DNA of 64,000 nucleotides from Parietaria judaica (lineage: Eukaryota; Streptophyta; Magnoliopsida; Rosales; Urticaceae): positions 14,909,056 through 14,973,055 of the forward strand of contig OX940868.1 of NCBI GenBank assembly GCA_954871525.1. Direction: 5' to 3'. This document shows positions 23,318 through 35,452 of the stretch, piece by piece. The position numbers were made by a program, and so were the translations under genes. The notes under the pieces were generated by a model. The model worked only from the letters and a program-made list of their open reading frames with translations, was not told the DNA's origin and ran no database searches. Numbering within the stretch: the first letter of the stretch is position 1; the number at the start of each line of letters is the position of its first letter.

Positions 23318-23989
23318 TTTCGGTTTGAGATTTGCAGACCTCAGGGTTGATTTTTTTGTATGAACTTGGCTCTATGTTTGCCGTTGAACTTGGTTGTATG
23401 TTTGCCATTAGATATTGGTATGCTGGCTCTATTAACTATGTTTTCCTATATGAACTATGTTTTCTTGGTTTGATTTTTCCGAAAAAAATATTACCCGGGT
23501 GTTTGTATTTGCTGAGATTATTGGTGTCTTTCAAACCACAATCAACCAGTACTTGAAAAACGACATGGTTGGTTGCTTGAAAAACGACAATAAACCAGTG
23601 AGTAAAAACGACATTATTGGTGGATTCCAAACGACACAAAGCGACACATAAAACGACATGATTGCTGCTTTTAAACGACCTGAAACTACATGCATAATAT
23701 TTCTCCAAACCCAATATTCAATGTCAGTTTCAAAATCCAAAGCATAATATTTCCGAATAACATAACATAAACCGGATTAACGTGACATAGCATAAACCGG
23801 ATTAACATAACATAGCAAAATATTGTTCCAAAATGACCGTACAACCGGATCAACATAGCATAAGAACCGGACCAACATAGCCTAACGAGTACGAACATCG
23901 TTCCAAAATAAGGCCAAACATAGACCAAATACTAAGGCCTTAGCATAATTGTTCTGAACCTTAAATAAATAAGTACTGCATTAAAATTT
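23318..23989. other. Internal MULE spacer between convergent genes
   Basis: Likely the overlapping 3' untranslated regions of the GRF and transposase genes. It carries repeated short words: AAACGACA at 23556-23665, and CCGGATTAAC/CATAGCATAA at 23770-23880. The MULE therefore has an untranslated repetitive spacer between its two stop codons. Confidence 0.6.
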
Positions 23990-26900
23990 TTACTCCATTG
24001 CCCATTCGGATGACGGTGGTGGTGGAGTGACGCATCGAGGTGGTGTTGCCTGACTGGGTGGTGGTGGTGGTGGAGTGACGCATCGAGATGGTGGTGGTGT
24101 AGCCTGACCGGGTGGTGGTGGTGGTGTTGCCTGACTGGTTGTTGCCTGACTGGTCCCTGCTTTGCTGGTCGTTGCCTTCGATGCTGATTTGGCCAACTGC
24201 CTTGCTCGCCTTGCACGCCTCTTCAGTGTGGCCGGAGTGACGTCAAGTTTCAATGGTCTGCCCATTTTCTTGGGTTGTTTAGGCTGAAATTATGTAACAA
24301 ATATAATCTAGGTTAAACTGAATAATTAAGTCATAAGTGCACGTACACACATGCACATGCACATGCACATGAGCATGCACGTACAGTTTCTACACATTAA
24401 TGCATGCACATATATTTTCATGCACGTAAACAGAAACAACAGTAATGCATGGGTACCTCAACTGGAGGATTCTGACAAGTTTTACGGGTGTGTCCTCGCT
24501 GTCCACATTTCCTGCAGCAATTGAGCTGGCCGACTCGGGAAGCTTTGATGGCTCCAGGAGGTGGCTCAAGGGCTCCACGTCTTCTCTTTTTCTTGGGGCG
24601 ACCCGGGAGAGGGGTGTAGATTGGTGGATGGATGACACTGAGAGAAGTGCTTGACCATTTGTCTGGGCTTGGCATTGGTGCAATTACACCTGCATATTGG
24701 TTGACAAATGACTCAATCTTGTAAGCGTCCACGACAAAGTCATATATGTTGAGGTTGGCCGCCCAAATGGCAGAGATGGCGTGACCACATGGAATTCCAG
24801 TTAACTGAAGCCCTCTGCAAGTGCAAGTGTGTTGCACCAGATTGACGACAAAAGCTTCTCCGTGACCCTTGTTCACTTGAAACAACAACTGATCTGCCTG
24901 AACTGCTAAGCAGTTCTTAGCCACATCTTTGTTTTTCTCAAGAATCTGCAATATTCTGCTTCCAACTGGTGCTATCCAAGAAGGCACACTCTGTCTTCTT
25001 TTGTGGAATCTCCTCATAAGCCAAACTCTAATCCACTCCAGCATGGTAATTATTGGCTTATCTCTGGACTCTAGTATGGCAGCATTGAATGACTCGCACA
25101 AGTTGTTAACCAGCATGTCACACTTGTTACCCGTTTGGAAGTGTGACTTACTCCATTCTGTTGCTCGTTTGCTCGTCAACCAATTGAAAGCGGGTTCATT
25201 GATACTCTTTAAGTCGTCCATCTTCTTCTTGAAATCTTCAACAGTTGTGGCCCTTGCTGCTCCCCACAGTTTCTGCTTCAGTAGTAGGCCCGGGAAATTG
25301 CCCGCAAAGTTACTATGTAGATGCCTAACACAGAACCGGACCTCAGCCCCCTCAAAGACCTCGGTCTCTGCAAGTCCTAGGCCTTTCTGTCTGTCACTTA
25401 TGAAAGTGAAACTCCTAGGATTTTCAGCATCAAGATCTTCTTTCAGTAGTGTTAGAAACTAGTTCCATGACTCGGACCACTCCTTCTCACACACAGCATA
25501 TGCAATGGGAAACATGGAGTTGTCTGCATCTATTCCTACGGCTGCCAGCAAGATTCCACGGCTTTTACCCTTCAAGAAACAACCGTCTAGCCCGATGACT
25601 TTGCGGCAATGTCTGAAACCTGTCTTGCAGGCTTGCAGACATATATAGACCCTTTGGAATACACGTTGACCGTCAACAAGATCACTCTTCACAATGGCAG
25701 TTGAACCAGGCATGACTTGTCTAAGTTGTAGACAATAGTCCTCCAGCTTTGCATACTGCTCAGTTTCACTCCCTTCTAGAAGCTCCAAAGCTCTCTTTTT
25801 CACAGTATAAAACATCCACCTTGAGCAGTGAGAGAACTTGGTGTTAGCCACCAACTGATGGAAGTGTTGAAACTGCATATTGACATTCATCCTAAACTGG
25901 TCCAAAAAGTGTTTCGCCAACCACTCCGCATTGACAAGCTTGGAGTTGAAGATGATTCCACAATTATGCTTAGGTTGTAGAGTATTCACACGAAATGTTG
26001 TGTTGTCACGCCTCTGAACACGGGCATAGAGTATCCATGGGCATCTCGGTGAGGAACACCTAGCACGCAACTTCACCCGATTATTCTCCAAAAACTTGAA
26101 AGAACGATTGATGTGAATGAAGTGCTCTCTGACTGCTTCCCTCAACTGCTCAACAGATGCAAATTCTAAGCCCAGACTGAACTTAAATTCACTCCAAGGC
26201 CTTCCCGGGGTGAAAGTGCGGGTGCTCCTACTCACTCGAGGCTCGCCATCAGAGTCTTCTTGCACACTCTCAAGATCTGATTCATTCATTTCAATCTCTG
26301 CATCAGATTCATTGCGGGCAGCTCCGGCCTCGTGTGCTACATTATCTTGGTGGTTCCACCAGGTTGGTGGAATAGGATTGAATCCATTGATCTCATCTTC
26401 ATCGAGCCCATATTCTGGCTCCTCAATGTCTACTTGAACCTGGCCAATTAGAAAAGACATTACATTACATAAATAGCCACGTCAATTAAATTTAAATATT
26501 TTAAATGAAAAAAATATTTTAAATTATGGGCTCTTACTAGTTGGGCCTGAGCCTCTAGGGCCTGAGCACGGGCCTCGCTTTCTTCTGCGCGCATTAAGTC
26601 GTGGGCCAAAGCGTGTTCTTCAGCCCAACCATACCAACCATCTGACTCGTTTTCACTTCCAGCTTCGACCGTGTACTCTGGGTCAGACTCCGATGATTCA
26701 TTATCAGCATTCCCCTGAACTGTTCCAGAAGAACGGTCAGATTCTTCTGAACTTTCGCTTCCGGAGTCGTTGTTGAATTCAGATCCAGATTCTTCTCTGT
26801 CGACCTCATCTTCATTGGAAACAACATAATCAGGATCCTCTTCACTATCATCTTCATCGTCTTCATTATCATGGATAACTGGATTAGCATGCAATAGAGG

Positions 26901-27269
26901 AAATGGCATCTCGGCAGGGCCAATTGCTCGGAGAGCTGTGATTAAGTAAACATGACATTCACGGTTACCCCACGTCACCAAATTATCAAACATCCTCAAA
27001 CAATCAGCGTCTGATCTCAGTTCACTCCCGTCATGGAACGAAGTGAGGTGAGGGACCCACCAGTAACCAGCGTGGATCGGATTCCCCATGAGAGCCATTA
27101 GACGATCTAGATCAAGGGTGCTAAAGTAGTCCCAGTCACAGTAATCGAAGCAATATACTAGTCCACCGTTGTATTCTCTCCTTCCAATATCACTGATGCT
27201 CCACTCACCGCTGTGGTGCACACTGACGGTGAAAAAAGAGCTCCCAACCCCTGCAAAAAAACAAAACAT
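23990..27269 (-). pseudogene. MuDR-type MULE transposase with a single in-frame stop
   Basis: Exons on the minus strand are 27269-26538, 26439-24457 and 24283-23990, both introns phase 0 with GT-AG ends; about 1,002 codons in all. An acceptor-like TTTGCAG at 27253 suggests an extra upstream exon, so the true start is uncertain. Domains in order: PB1-like N-terminal module (residues about 10-110), acidic Ser/Glu region, MuDR DNA-binding domain (332-400), DDE catalytic core starting at D529 (VIGLDGCFLKG) and D593 (FISDRQKG), SWIM finger (C783, C785, C795, H797), CCHC knuckle (about 886-899), and a Pro/Thr-rich tail. Codon 571 (25461-25459) is TAG within ESWN-stop-FLTLL, where the family has Trp, so TGG to TAG is inferred. 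The frame is open on both sides. Function would cut and join the MULE ends; this copy is probably inactive. Confidence 0.88.
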
Positions 27270-28180
27270 ACTTTATTAGCCAAAAAGAACATCAGAATCT
27301 GAATATGTTGGCTTTCATCAACCCCAAAGGATATAAAGAGGAAAAGACAAAAATGTGCTTTCTTCCAGTGGTCCCAGTTTGGGTTCTTTATGACTATTTT
27401 AGAAAACACCAAGGAATTCAAGGAATCCACCAACCAGTTTTTGAAAGGAAGAGATTTAATAAATAATGTACACGAACTAAACCACACAGTATAAATAGAG
27501 AAACACAACCGAAGATGAGTTCAAGAACTTTGTGACGAAGAAACCCTAAGCTCAAGAAACGCTAACCTAGCTTCGACAAACCCTGAAAGTAACAAACTTT
27601 TTTACGAAAACATCATCAGATCAGAGAACACAAACTTTAATCAAAGAAACTAACAAGCTTTGGTCTAGATCTACTGAAAAAGGGATAAAATCATAATTTT
27701 TTTTTCTCAAAATAACATTTCAAGCGTCGATCATAGATATAAAACCATGCATGAACACTTAAAGTTCATAAAGTCGAAAACTTTCACCCAGAATGTAATA
27801 AAAATCAAAGCTTTGAAAGAAAATGAGTGCTGAACAGATGATTATTACTGTAATCGGGAAGAGGTTTCACATGTGGGTCTCGCCACGCTTGATCAGCTTG
27901 ATCAGGCTCAGGCGCAACACCGTCGTCCATGTCGGCCCCAAAACAAGGGTTTCTTCGGTGTTCTCACTGAGCTCGGAGACAGAGAGAGAGAGAGAGAGAG
28001 TAGAGTGAGAAGTCGAATGGGTTTCTTCGGTGTTATATGATTTTTATTCAAATCAATTTACTCTATTAAATTAGCCAACATGAATTATTGTAATTAATCG
28101 AGACGCAACCCATGTACACGTTGGACCTGGGTCCCACTGATGAGTGAGTCACTCACTCCGTTAAAACCACGTGGCACTGT

Positions 28181-28313
28181 TACCCACTAATTGGACGGAT
28201 TTCGTAATCACGCGCAATTAGAGTACATTGGGTACTATTGCCATAGTTTTTTGGCATTGGTAACATAACTGTTGAAGTGCCCTATTGTTGGCCACTTTTG
28301 CCGCAAATAACCC
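28181..28313 (-). repeat. MULE right terminal inverted repeat
   Basis: Exact inverse of 22426-22558 by visual comparison, ending GCCGCAAATAACCC before the TAATTATAA duplication. Confidence 0.95.
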
Positions 28314-28322
28314 TAATTATAA

Positions 28323-29459
28323 TATAAAAGAAAAGTCCATTTTGAGCATTTACAAAAACTTTGAGTTTTCGGTATGTCATTTAATGTCACAACTCGCAAC
28401 GTTCAACTGTAGTAAATTAAAATGAATATAATCATAACCTTTTTATATTATGATGAACTTGTATGTGTAATATTGACAAGAATAAAAAAAAAATGCGGTT
28501 AAAATTAGATTGGAACAAAATTTGAGCATACGATAGTATCTCAATTTGTGGTAATTGATAAATATAAATGAAAATAGTTGTAATATCTTGGAACACGTTA
28601 TATATATGTAACTTTATATTTAACAATTTATAAATAATTTAATCACGAGGACCGCCGAGTTGAGAGAGGTGTGAACAACTTTAACCTCGTCATAGAAAAC
28701 GATTCACGTGAGTGCATGAATTACAATAAAATTTGATGCTACTTTATAATTAAATGGCATTTTGAAGAATCAAGTTGAGTTTGTTTAACTTAACATAAAC
28801 AAGTTATGATCTAATAGACGGAATTATATTCTGATGAAAAGTCAAATTAATATGTGAAATTAATATTCAATAGAAGCTCCAATAAAAGTACCATATTTAA
28901 TATGCAAGATCCTATATTATAGTTATTCAAATATATAACTTCATGACTTCTTAGTCAAATGTTTAATCTATGGTAAGAAAATTTGTATACATGATTTTCA
29001 AACTTGTTCCAATTATAGTTCTGGTCTTAGTCTCGTAATGTTTTTAGTAAAAAAAATCAGGATCAGAGTAACGCAAAAATTAATTCCTACATTTTGTCCT
29101 GGTTCCAGTTATATATTTTAATTTTTTATTTCATTAATTTTTATCATGTCGTTTCTGATAATAATATCGTCTTCAGAATATGTCGTTTATTAGTTTTTTT
29201 TCATATTATAAAAACCTGCCATGTTTTATTATTCTTTATATTCTTCTTAGATGTTATTCTATTTTATATTAGGTTGAATGAAAGTTAAACTTTAAGTTTC
29301 ATATTAGTTCAATGGCACAGTTTAAGTTTTGAATCAAATTTTGTCATTGATTTTTTTTTTATAAGTTTATGATGGAATACAGATGAACTAAGATCGTTTG
29401 TGTGTGTGTGTGTGTTTTTTTTTCCAGATTTGGGTTGTATTTTAGGGTTTATGAATTTT
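28323..29459. other. Intergenic, AT-rich
   Basis: No gene, RNA or terminal repeat was recognised. A (GT)n run occurs at about 29400-29414. Confidence 0.55.
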
Positions 29460-29990
29460 TTTTTCTAATTGCGATAAAAGTACCAATTTTTCATAAAATG
29501 GTGAATTATTAGAGATATATTTTAAATTTTTTTTATGTAATTTTAATTTTGTAACATTGTATATAATTAGGAAACTGTGAGTTTGACATAATTATTTTTT
29601 TAGTTTGACGTTTTCCCGAATTGTAGCCTTATTGCGATAAAAGTACATATTTTTTTTTAAAATTGGTTAAGTTTAGCTAGTTAATAGATCTTTTTGATGT
29701 AAAATCATTTTATAACATTGTATATAATTTTTAAAAACGTGAGGTTAACATAATTTCTTTTGTAATTTGAGGTTTTCCTGAACTGTGACCTTATTGCGCA
29801 AACGTATATGTCTTTTTGGAAATTGATTAAATTGAGCTATTTCTTTGATTTTTTATTATATAATATCATTTTGTAACATTGTATACAATTTCCAAACTGT
29901 GATTTTGACATAATTTGTTTTGTAATTTGACTTTTCTCACTTATTGCGGAAAAAGTATGTTTAGTATTTTTATATTATGAAAATATTTTA
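29460..29990. repeat. Tandem repeat, unit about 150-163 bp, just over three copies
   Basis: The marker ATTGCGATAAAAGTA recurs in degenerate form with GCG at 29471, 29634, 29796 and 29946. Between markers, 'tttgtaacattgtatataat' and 'gtgagtttgacataatt' recur in the same order. It is a degenerate satellite-like array with no coding content. Confidence 0.8.
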
Positions 29991-31719
29991 TGTATGAAAA
30001 TATTTTATAAGTTTTCCATCGATAAATCCATCAATAAATGATTAATCCATCGGTAAGTTTGATAAGTTTCGATCACGACAAACGATAATTTTCATAGGTT
30101 TTCTATCGATAAATCCATTGGCAAACGATTACTCCATCGATAATGAGAAACAATTTATTGGCAAAAACAACATTCAAATCCTTGTAAAAATGCATCTTGC
30201 CCCTCTTTTTCTCCAACACCATCTCTTTTCCTGCTATTTATAGAAAGGTACGAAGTTTCTCAGGAAAGCTTTGACAGAGATCACATTTAACTTTTGAGGG
30301 TGCGTCTCAATGCGACGAGAGTTAGCTCGTTCATTTATAAAATAATAATAATAATAATAATATACTATTTTTTTGGGATTTTCAGTTTTTGATAAATGGT
30401 CCTCCGGCCGTGTATTTTTTTGGGCTGGGATTTAATTAATGAAGAAAAAATAAAATAAATACCTTTCTTTTTTAATTATTTATATAAATATCGAAAAACA
30501 CCTATAAGTCTATTAACACTTCGCATTTGGCATTTTTTTATTTTGAATTTTAGATTTCGTGTATCAAACTTGATATTTGTAATTTGGATTTGATATTTTG
30601 TATTTATTATTTTGCCATTGTGCACAGCGTACTTATTACAAATTCCGGACTGCATTTTGTTATTTCCCGATAAATTATATTAATAAATATAATAGAATTT
30701 CTATACTTTTCTGGGTGCGAGTCCTAGTTCCCAGTTTGAAAAAAAAAAAGTTTTTCAAACATTTTTTCCAAATTGAAACCGAGACACGATTTTGTTGTCT
30801 CTTTTTTTTAGGAACAATGATAAAATAAACACTTAAATTCCCGCTTCCTGTTCAAGTTTCACTCTTAGTTTAATCACGTGCGATTTTTTTTTTAAAAATA
30901 AATTCTTAACATAAATTATTATAAAATAACAAGAAATGAAAGTTCAAGTTTTAAGAAAGGCAGAGATGTTGAGTTGAGTGGTCAGAGAGTGATCGAAAAC
31001 TTGGCAATTAAAACTTTTAATTGCCAAGTTTTAATTTAAAAGGGAAGTTATTTGGCTCAAGATATTGGATTTTGTCTTGTTTCGGCCCGGCTTTGCTCAA
31101 ACGTATATTGATGTCGACCAATCAAGAAATCATATGTCGAACGTTTCAAATGTCTCTTGTCAAATAAGCTCGATGAGTAATTAAGAAAACGTAGACCTTT
31201 CCACTAATTAAGATGATTGTTGTTAATGTCGAAAACTAGATTAACGCGAAAACCAATTCACGGTTTGATCTTGAGCCATACCTCGTGGTTGTACCTTGGT
31301 TAAACTGGGCAAGATGCCAAATTTGTTGTCTATAGGCCGAAAGTTATTTCCGAGTAACGAGAGAATTCTCGTTCTATATATATATATATCCCGAGTGTGG
31401 TAGCAAACATTCCTCAAGTTAATCTACTAAGGAGGACATATTTCAGTTCAAATGTGAATAATATACAGTATATACACACGTATATAATCCCATTTAATAA
31501 TTTTGCTAATCAAATCAAAATGTTTAACTAAAGTTATGTCATGCGTGGATATAGGCCTTTAGATTAAAACATCAAATTTAAATAATAAATATCCAAATTT
31601 ATTACCGAATCCTCCCTTGACCACATATTACTAATCTATTCTATGGCATGCAGTCTCACTCTCTCTCTCTCGCAAAGACTCTTCGCCATTCGTGAGCTAA
31701 GCAAGTCTCAGGAGCGTCC
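29991..31719. other. Intergenic and upstream region of the FAD monooxygenase gene
   Basis: Contains ATCGATAAATCC-type words at 30010-30140 (see the dispersed repeat at 10550), an (ATA)n tract at 30341-30362 and a 37-bp palindrome at 30996-31032. A CT-rich run at 31657-31671 lies in the probable 5' untranslated region of the next gene. No other gene was recognised. Confidence 0.5.
30996..31032. repeat. Perfect 18-bp inverted repeat with one-base centre
   Basis: AAAACTTGGCAATTAAAA, a single C, then TTTTAATTGCCAAGTTTT. The 37-bp sequence could form a stable cruciform or hairpin. It lies about 690 bp upstream of the FAD monooxygenase start. Confidence 0.95.
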
Positions 31720-34120
31720 ATGGCTGCTTCTCTGTACGTGAGCACCAGTCTGTCATCACTTCACCGCACTCAAACTCAATCTGGATTCAGAGCCAAACCC
31801 AGCAGACCAAATCGTCCAATCGCAGCGCAACTCGATGCTCGAAAGGAGGACGTCGTCGTCGTCGGAGCCGGCCTCCGCAGGTCGGTTCAGGTGATCTCCT
31901 GCTATTTCTGCCGCCATTAGTGGATTAATGGGTGGGATTTGGCAGGCTCGGAGTAGGTTCGGTGGTGATAGAGCAAGCGGAGTCGCTTCGGAGTGGAGGG
32001 ACGTCGCTCACGCTCTTCAAGAATGGTTGGAGGGTTTTGGACGCTCTCGGAGTTGGCAATCATCTCAGAACTCAGTTTCTTGAAATTCAAGGGTACTTTA
32101 CTTCTTCTTCTTCTTCTTTCTTACTGTTTTCATGGAGGTTTGGATGATCATGTCTGGTTTCTTAATTGTCTGAACTAGTACATGTTATCAGCTGTGCAGG
32201 ATGTCGATAAAGTCCGAAGACGGAAGAGAGCTCCGCTCGTTCACCTTCAAAGACGAAGATAACACGTTAGTCCTAATCTTATATATCATTTCTTCGTATA
32301 AACTTCTGGTTCGTTACACATGCTTCGTTGTACTTGTACTCGATAGGCAAGAAGTCCGCGCCGTTGAGAGGAAAGTTCTGCTGGAGACTCTCGCAGGTCA
32401 GCTTGAACCGGGTTCTGTTCGGTTTGGCTCGAAGTTGGCAAAGATTAGTAGAAGTGCCAACGGAGACACTTTGCTGGAACTGGTTGATGGAACTCGGTTA
32501 TCTGCCAAGGTTAACGCTCCATTACCGCCTTTTTAATTTGTTTCATAGCATTCTTACCCTGTCCCGACTACAGATTACTTCCGTTATTCTGCACTAGACC
32601 GAAATATTAGGAGTAAATTTTTTAGAACAAAATAAATGGTGAATTGAAATGCTCTAATAAGAAAATTTGAAGAGAGATTTGATCTAAGTCCACAAAATTA
32701 GTTTCGTATTTAAGATAGCATGGTGCTTGATCCTTCACAATGTAGCAATTTCGGACAAGCAAATGTGATCGCTGGAGATGAAACCGGGACCGGTAACCCT
32801 GGATTTTGACAATTTTTTCTCCTTTTCCTTATACGGGTTTTGTAAAAATCGATTGTTCTATGAATTGATTGGCCGTACTGCAACGGGTAAAAAATGTATC
32901 GTCAGTAGCTCTAAGTCAGGAAAAAATATAATGTCGATTAATTTGTGGGATTGAACAGATTGTAATAGGATGTGACGGGATCGGATCGCCAATAGCGAGA
33001 TGGATGGGATTTGGTGATGCTAAGTATGTTGGCCATTGTGCTTTTAGAGGGCTTGCCTTTTACCCCAATGGTCACCCCTTTGAACCAAAAGTGAGTTACT
33101 TCTACGGAAGAGGCCTCCGAGCAGGCTGCGTTCCCGTCTCTCCGACGAAAGTCTACTGGTTTGTCTGCTTCAATCTCCCGACTCCAGGTACAACAGAATA
33201 TGACTTAAATCCGAAATTAACCGCTTATTATGATGCCCAATGAAGAAAAAAAAAAAAGTGAAACATGAGCTTGAGTCTAGTAGAGTAATTGTCACTACTT
33301 CAAGTAGCTTAATTTTGTCTGTCTGTTGAACTTGAACATATTCTGATTGGTTTTAATCTGAATTAAAAAAAATCCTACATTTTTCTTAAAAAAATTCAAT
33401 ATTTTTTTTTATGTTTTTTTAATATATATCTATATATATATATTCAACTATAGAAGTTAATATTTGATTACTTTTGCGAAGCTTTAATTTTCCATTTCTT
33501 ATAGTTGAATATTTTTTCACTAAAACGATTTTTCCCGTTAAAATTAATAAAAATTGTTGAATGTTTTAACGGTGAGTTGATACTTCTTTGTGTTTGTGAT
33601 TGCAGGCCCTAAGATTACCGACCCTTTGGAACTGAAAAAGCAAGCTAAAGAGCTAGTCAGAAACATGCCCAAGAATTTGCTCGATGTCATAGATCAGACC
33701 CCGAACGACACGATAATCCGAACGCCGCTTGTCGACCGGTGGCTGTGGCCAACAATAAGCCCAGCAGCTTCGTTGGGGAGAGTAGTTCTCGTGGGGGACG
33801 CATGGCACCCCATGACTCCCAATCTAGGCCAAGGCGCTTGCTGCGCGCTAGAAGACGCTGTCGTTCTGGCAGGGAAGCTCGCCGGCGCGATAAAATCTGA
33901 ATCGACGTCAATCGAAGACGCGCTTAAATCGTACGGGGAAGAGAGGTGGCCGCGAGTGTTTCCTCTCACGGTACGTGCCAACCTCGTTGGATCCGCTCTT
34001 CAGTGGGAGAATCCGGTCGTTTGTTCTGTCCGTAACAACATAGTCATACCCAAGCTTGTCAGGCTCGGACCATTATTGGAGCATACGAATTTTGAGTGCC
34101 CGCCTCTACAGATCCAGTAA
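31720..34120 (+). CDS. Plastid FAD-dependent monooxygenase, CTF2/MO type, with disrupted FAD-binding loop
   Basis: Six exons: 31720-31880, 31946-32092, 32200-32265, 32347-32509, 32959-33187 and 33606-34120. All junctions are GT-AG and in frame, giving 426 residues. The Ser/Arg-rich N-terminus (1-40) looks like a plastid transit peptide. Family signs are VVIEQAESLRSGGTSLTLF, the DG motif at CDGIGSPIARWMGF, YVGHCAFRGLAFYP, and GDAWHPMTPNLGQGACCALE for the FAD ribityl/pyrophosphate. Plant relatives are the CTF2/MO1-like flavoprotein monooxygenases. The first dinucleotide-binding loop should read GAGIGGLATA-like sequence, but here it is GAG followed directly by LRRLGVGS (residues 49-58). About nine residues are missing, so the GxGxxG fingerprint is lost. 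The deletion is in frame, and splicing and downstream motifs look intact. The protein may be unable to bind FAD normally. Confidence 0.85.
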
Positions 34121-34790
34121 ACACTTGCATACAAGTACGTAGTGTAATAATTTATTTTTCTATAATTATACGACCTCTGCATTTTGTCCGGTAAAGATAC
34201 ATTTTCGAAGTACAATTGTGGTATAAAAAAAATAGTTCACTAATAATTAAATTATACTTACTAGTTATGTGTTAGGTTATTTGGGGTATTTTGGATTATC
34301 AAGTTAAGTAAGGGTTTTTTTAGTAGTTTATATTATAATAAACCGAGTTAGGGTTTCCTAATCCCTATATTAGGCGCTTATAACGAGGGAAGACAGCACG
34401 TGAGTGTTAGTATATTATCTCTTATATCTCAAGGCAGAGCTTTGGTCGTCTACTCGTGGAACGGCCACATCTGGTTTCTTTTCCTCAATAAAAAATTATC
34501 GGGAGTTCATCTCTTTCCATACCGCCCCTGATCGAGTGATTAGACTTTATGTCTCCCTTATTCTCAAGAGACTATAGTGCCCCGGGGCGGATAGGTCGAG
34601 TCTGTATTGCCCGCCGCTAAACAACAACCACATCCGGATCTGATCTATCTACACGGAAATTCATTCAGCGAATTCATATTCGCCAAAGAAAGTCCTCCGA
34701 AAATTATAAGAGACTTGCGAGGGCAGATCCGGTCGGTAAGTCATGGGGGAGGCAAGCTAAGTGAAATAAATAATAAAAAAAGAATACTAC
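34121..34790. other. Downstream region of FAD monooxygenase; no gene seen
   Basis: Includes the probable 3' untranslated region. A moderately GC-rich stretch at 34390-34740 has no recognised coding content; it could be a degraded LTR, but no termini were found. Confidence 0.45.
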
Positions 34791-35300
34791 GTTGGTCCTA
34801 CTCTACAATCATTTCTCAGGAGAATTTCCGTTGATTCGTATTTGTTTTCCGCCTCGGGTCCTGCACTCTTTTCTCAGTTTGGAATAAAATCTGAAATACA
34901 AGTTCATAAATTAAGAATACTATATTGATCCTAATCTAGAATCATTTTTCGGTAAATTTCTGTTGATTAGTGTTTGCTTTCTACCTCGGATCCTGCACTA
35001 TTTTCTCTGTTCGGAATAAAAACTGATACAAGTTCATGAATGAAGAATACTACTACAATGGTCCTAATCTAGAGTCAATTTTCGGTGAATTTCCGCTGAT
35101 CAGTGTTTGTTTTATACCTCGGATCCTTCGCTATTTTCTCCTTTCGGAATAAAAACTGATACAAGTTCATGAATTAAGAATACTACATTGGTCCTAAACT
35201 TGTTCTAGAATCATTTTTCGGTGAATTTCCGATGATTCATATTTGTTTCTACCTCAAGTCCGGCGCGTTCGAAATAAAAACCGAAACTAGTTCATGAATC
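34791..35300. repeat. Four-copy tandem repeat, unit about 125-133 bp
   Basis: AGAATACTAC/T recurs at 34791, 34914, 35044 and 35177. Each is followed in order by GGTCCTA, TTTTCGG..AATTTC, CCTCGG.TCC and GGAATAAAA. Copies differ by substitutions and small indels. The array lies between two convergent genes. Confidence 0.88.
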
Positions 35301-35452
35301 TAAAAGAAAAGTTATCGTAATACAAATAAATACATGAGCACATATAATAATGGTGTAACTTGTATATGTGTATACACATGAATCAATCAGTAATGTTCAA
35401 GATGTTGAATAGTGAATCCCTTAGCTTGATTCTTCATCTTTCAAAGCAATAT

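Larger units (their letters stand above)
22426..28313. mobile_element. Nearly intact two-gene Mutator-like element (MULE)
   Basis: The 5,888-bp element is flanked by a perfect 9-bp duplication TAATTATAA (22417-22425 and 28314-28322). The terminal inverted repeats (22426-22558 and 28181-28313) appear identical over 133 bp by eye and begin GGGTTATTTGCGGC. It holds two genes in convergent orientation: a GRF zinc-finger gene rightward from 22777 and a MuDR-type transposase leftward from about 27269. This layout parallels maize MuDR with mudrA and mudrB, although the second gene here is unrelated in sequence as far as I can tell. Intact ends and a perfect duplication indicate recent insertion. One in-frame stop in the transposase is the only clear defect. 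Confidence 0.95.

Noticed and set aside
23932..24216. His- and Pro-rich minus-strand open frame of 94 codons
   Set aside because: Alternate frame of the Pro/Thr-rich last exon of the MULE transposase.
27158..27508. Upstream minus-strand frame of 116 codons as first transposase exon
   Set aside because: It is in a different frame from the PB1-like exon and contains no recognised domain. The true upstream exon, if any, is unresolved.
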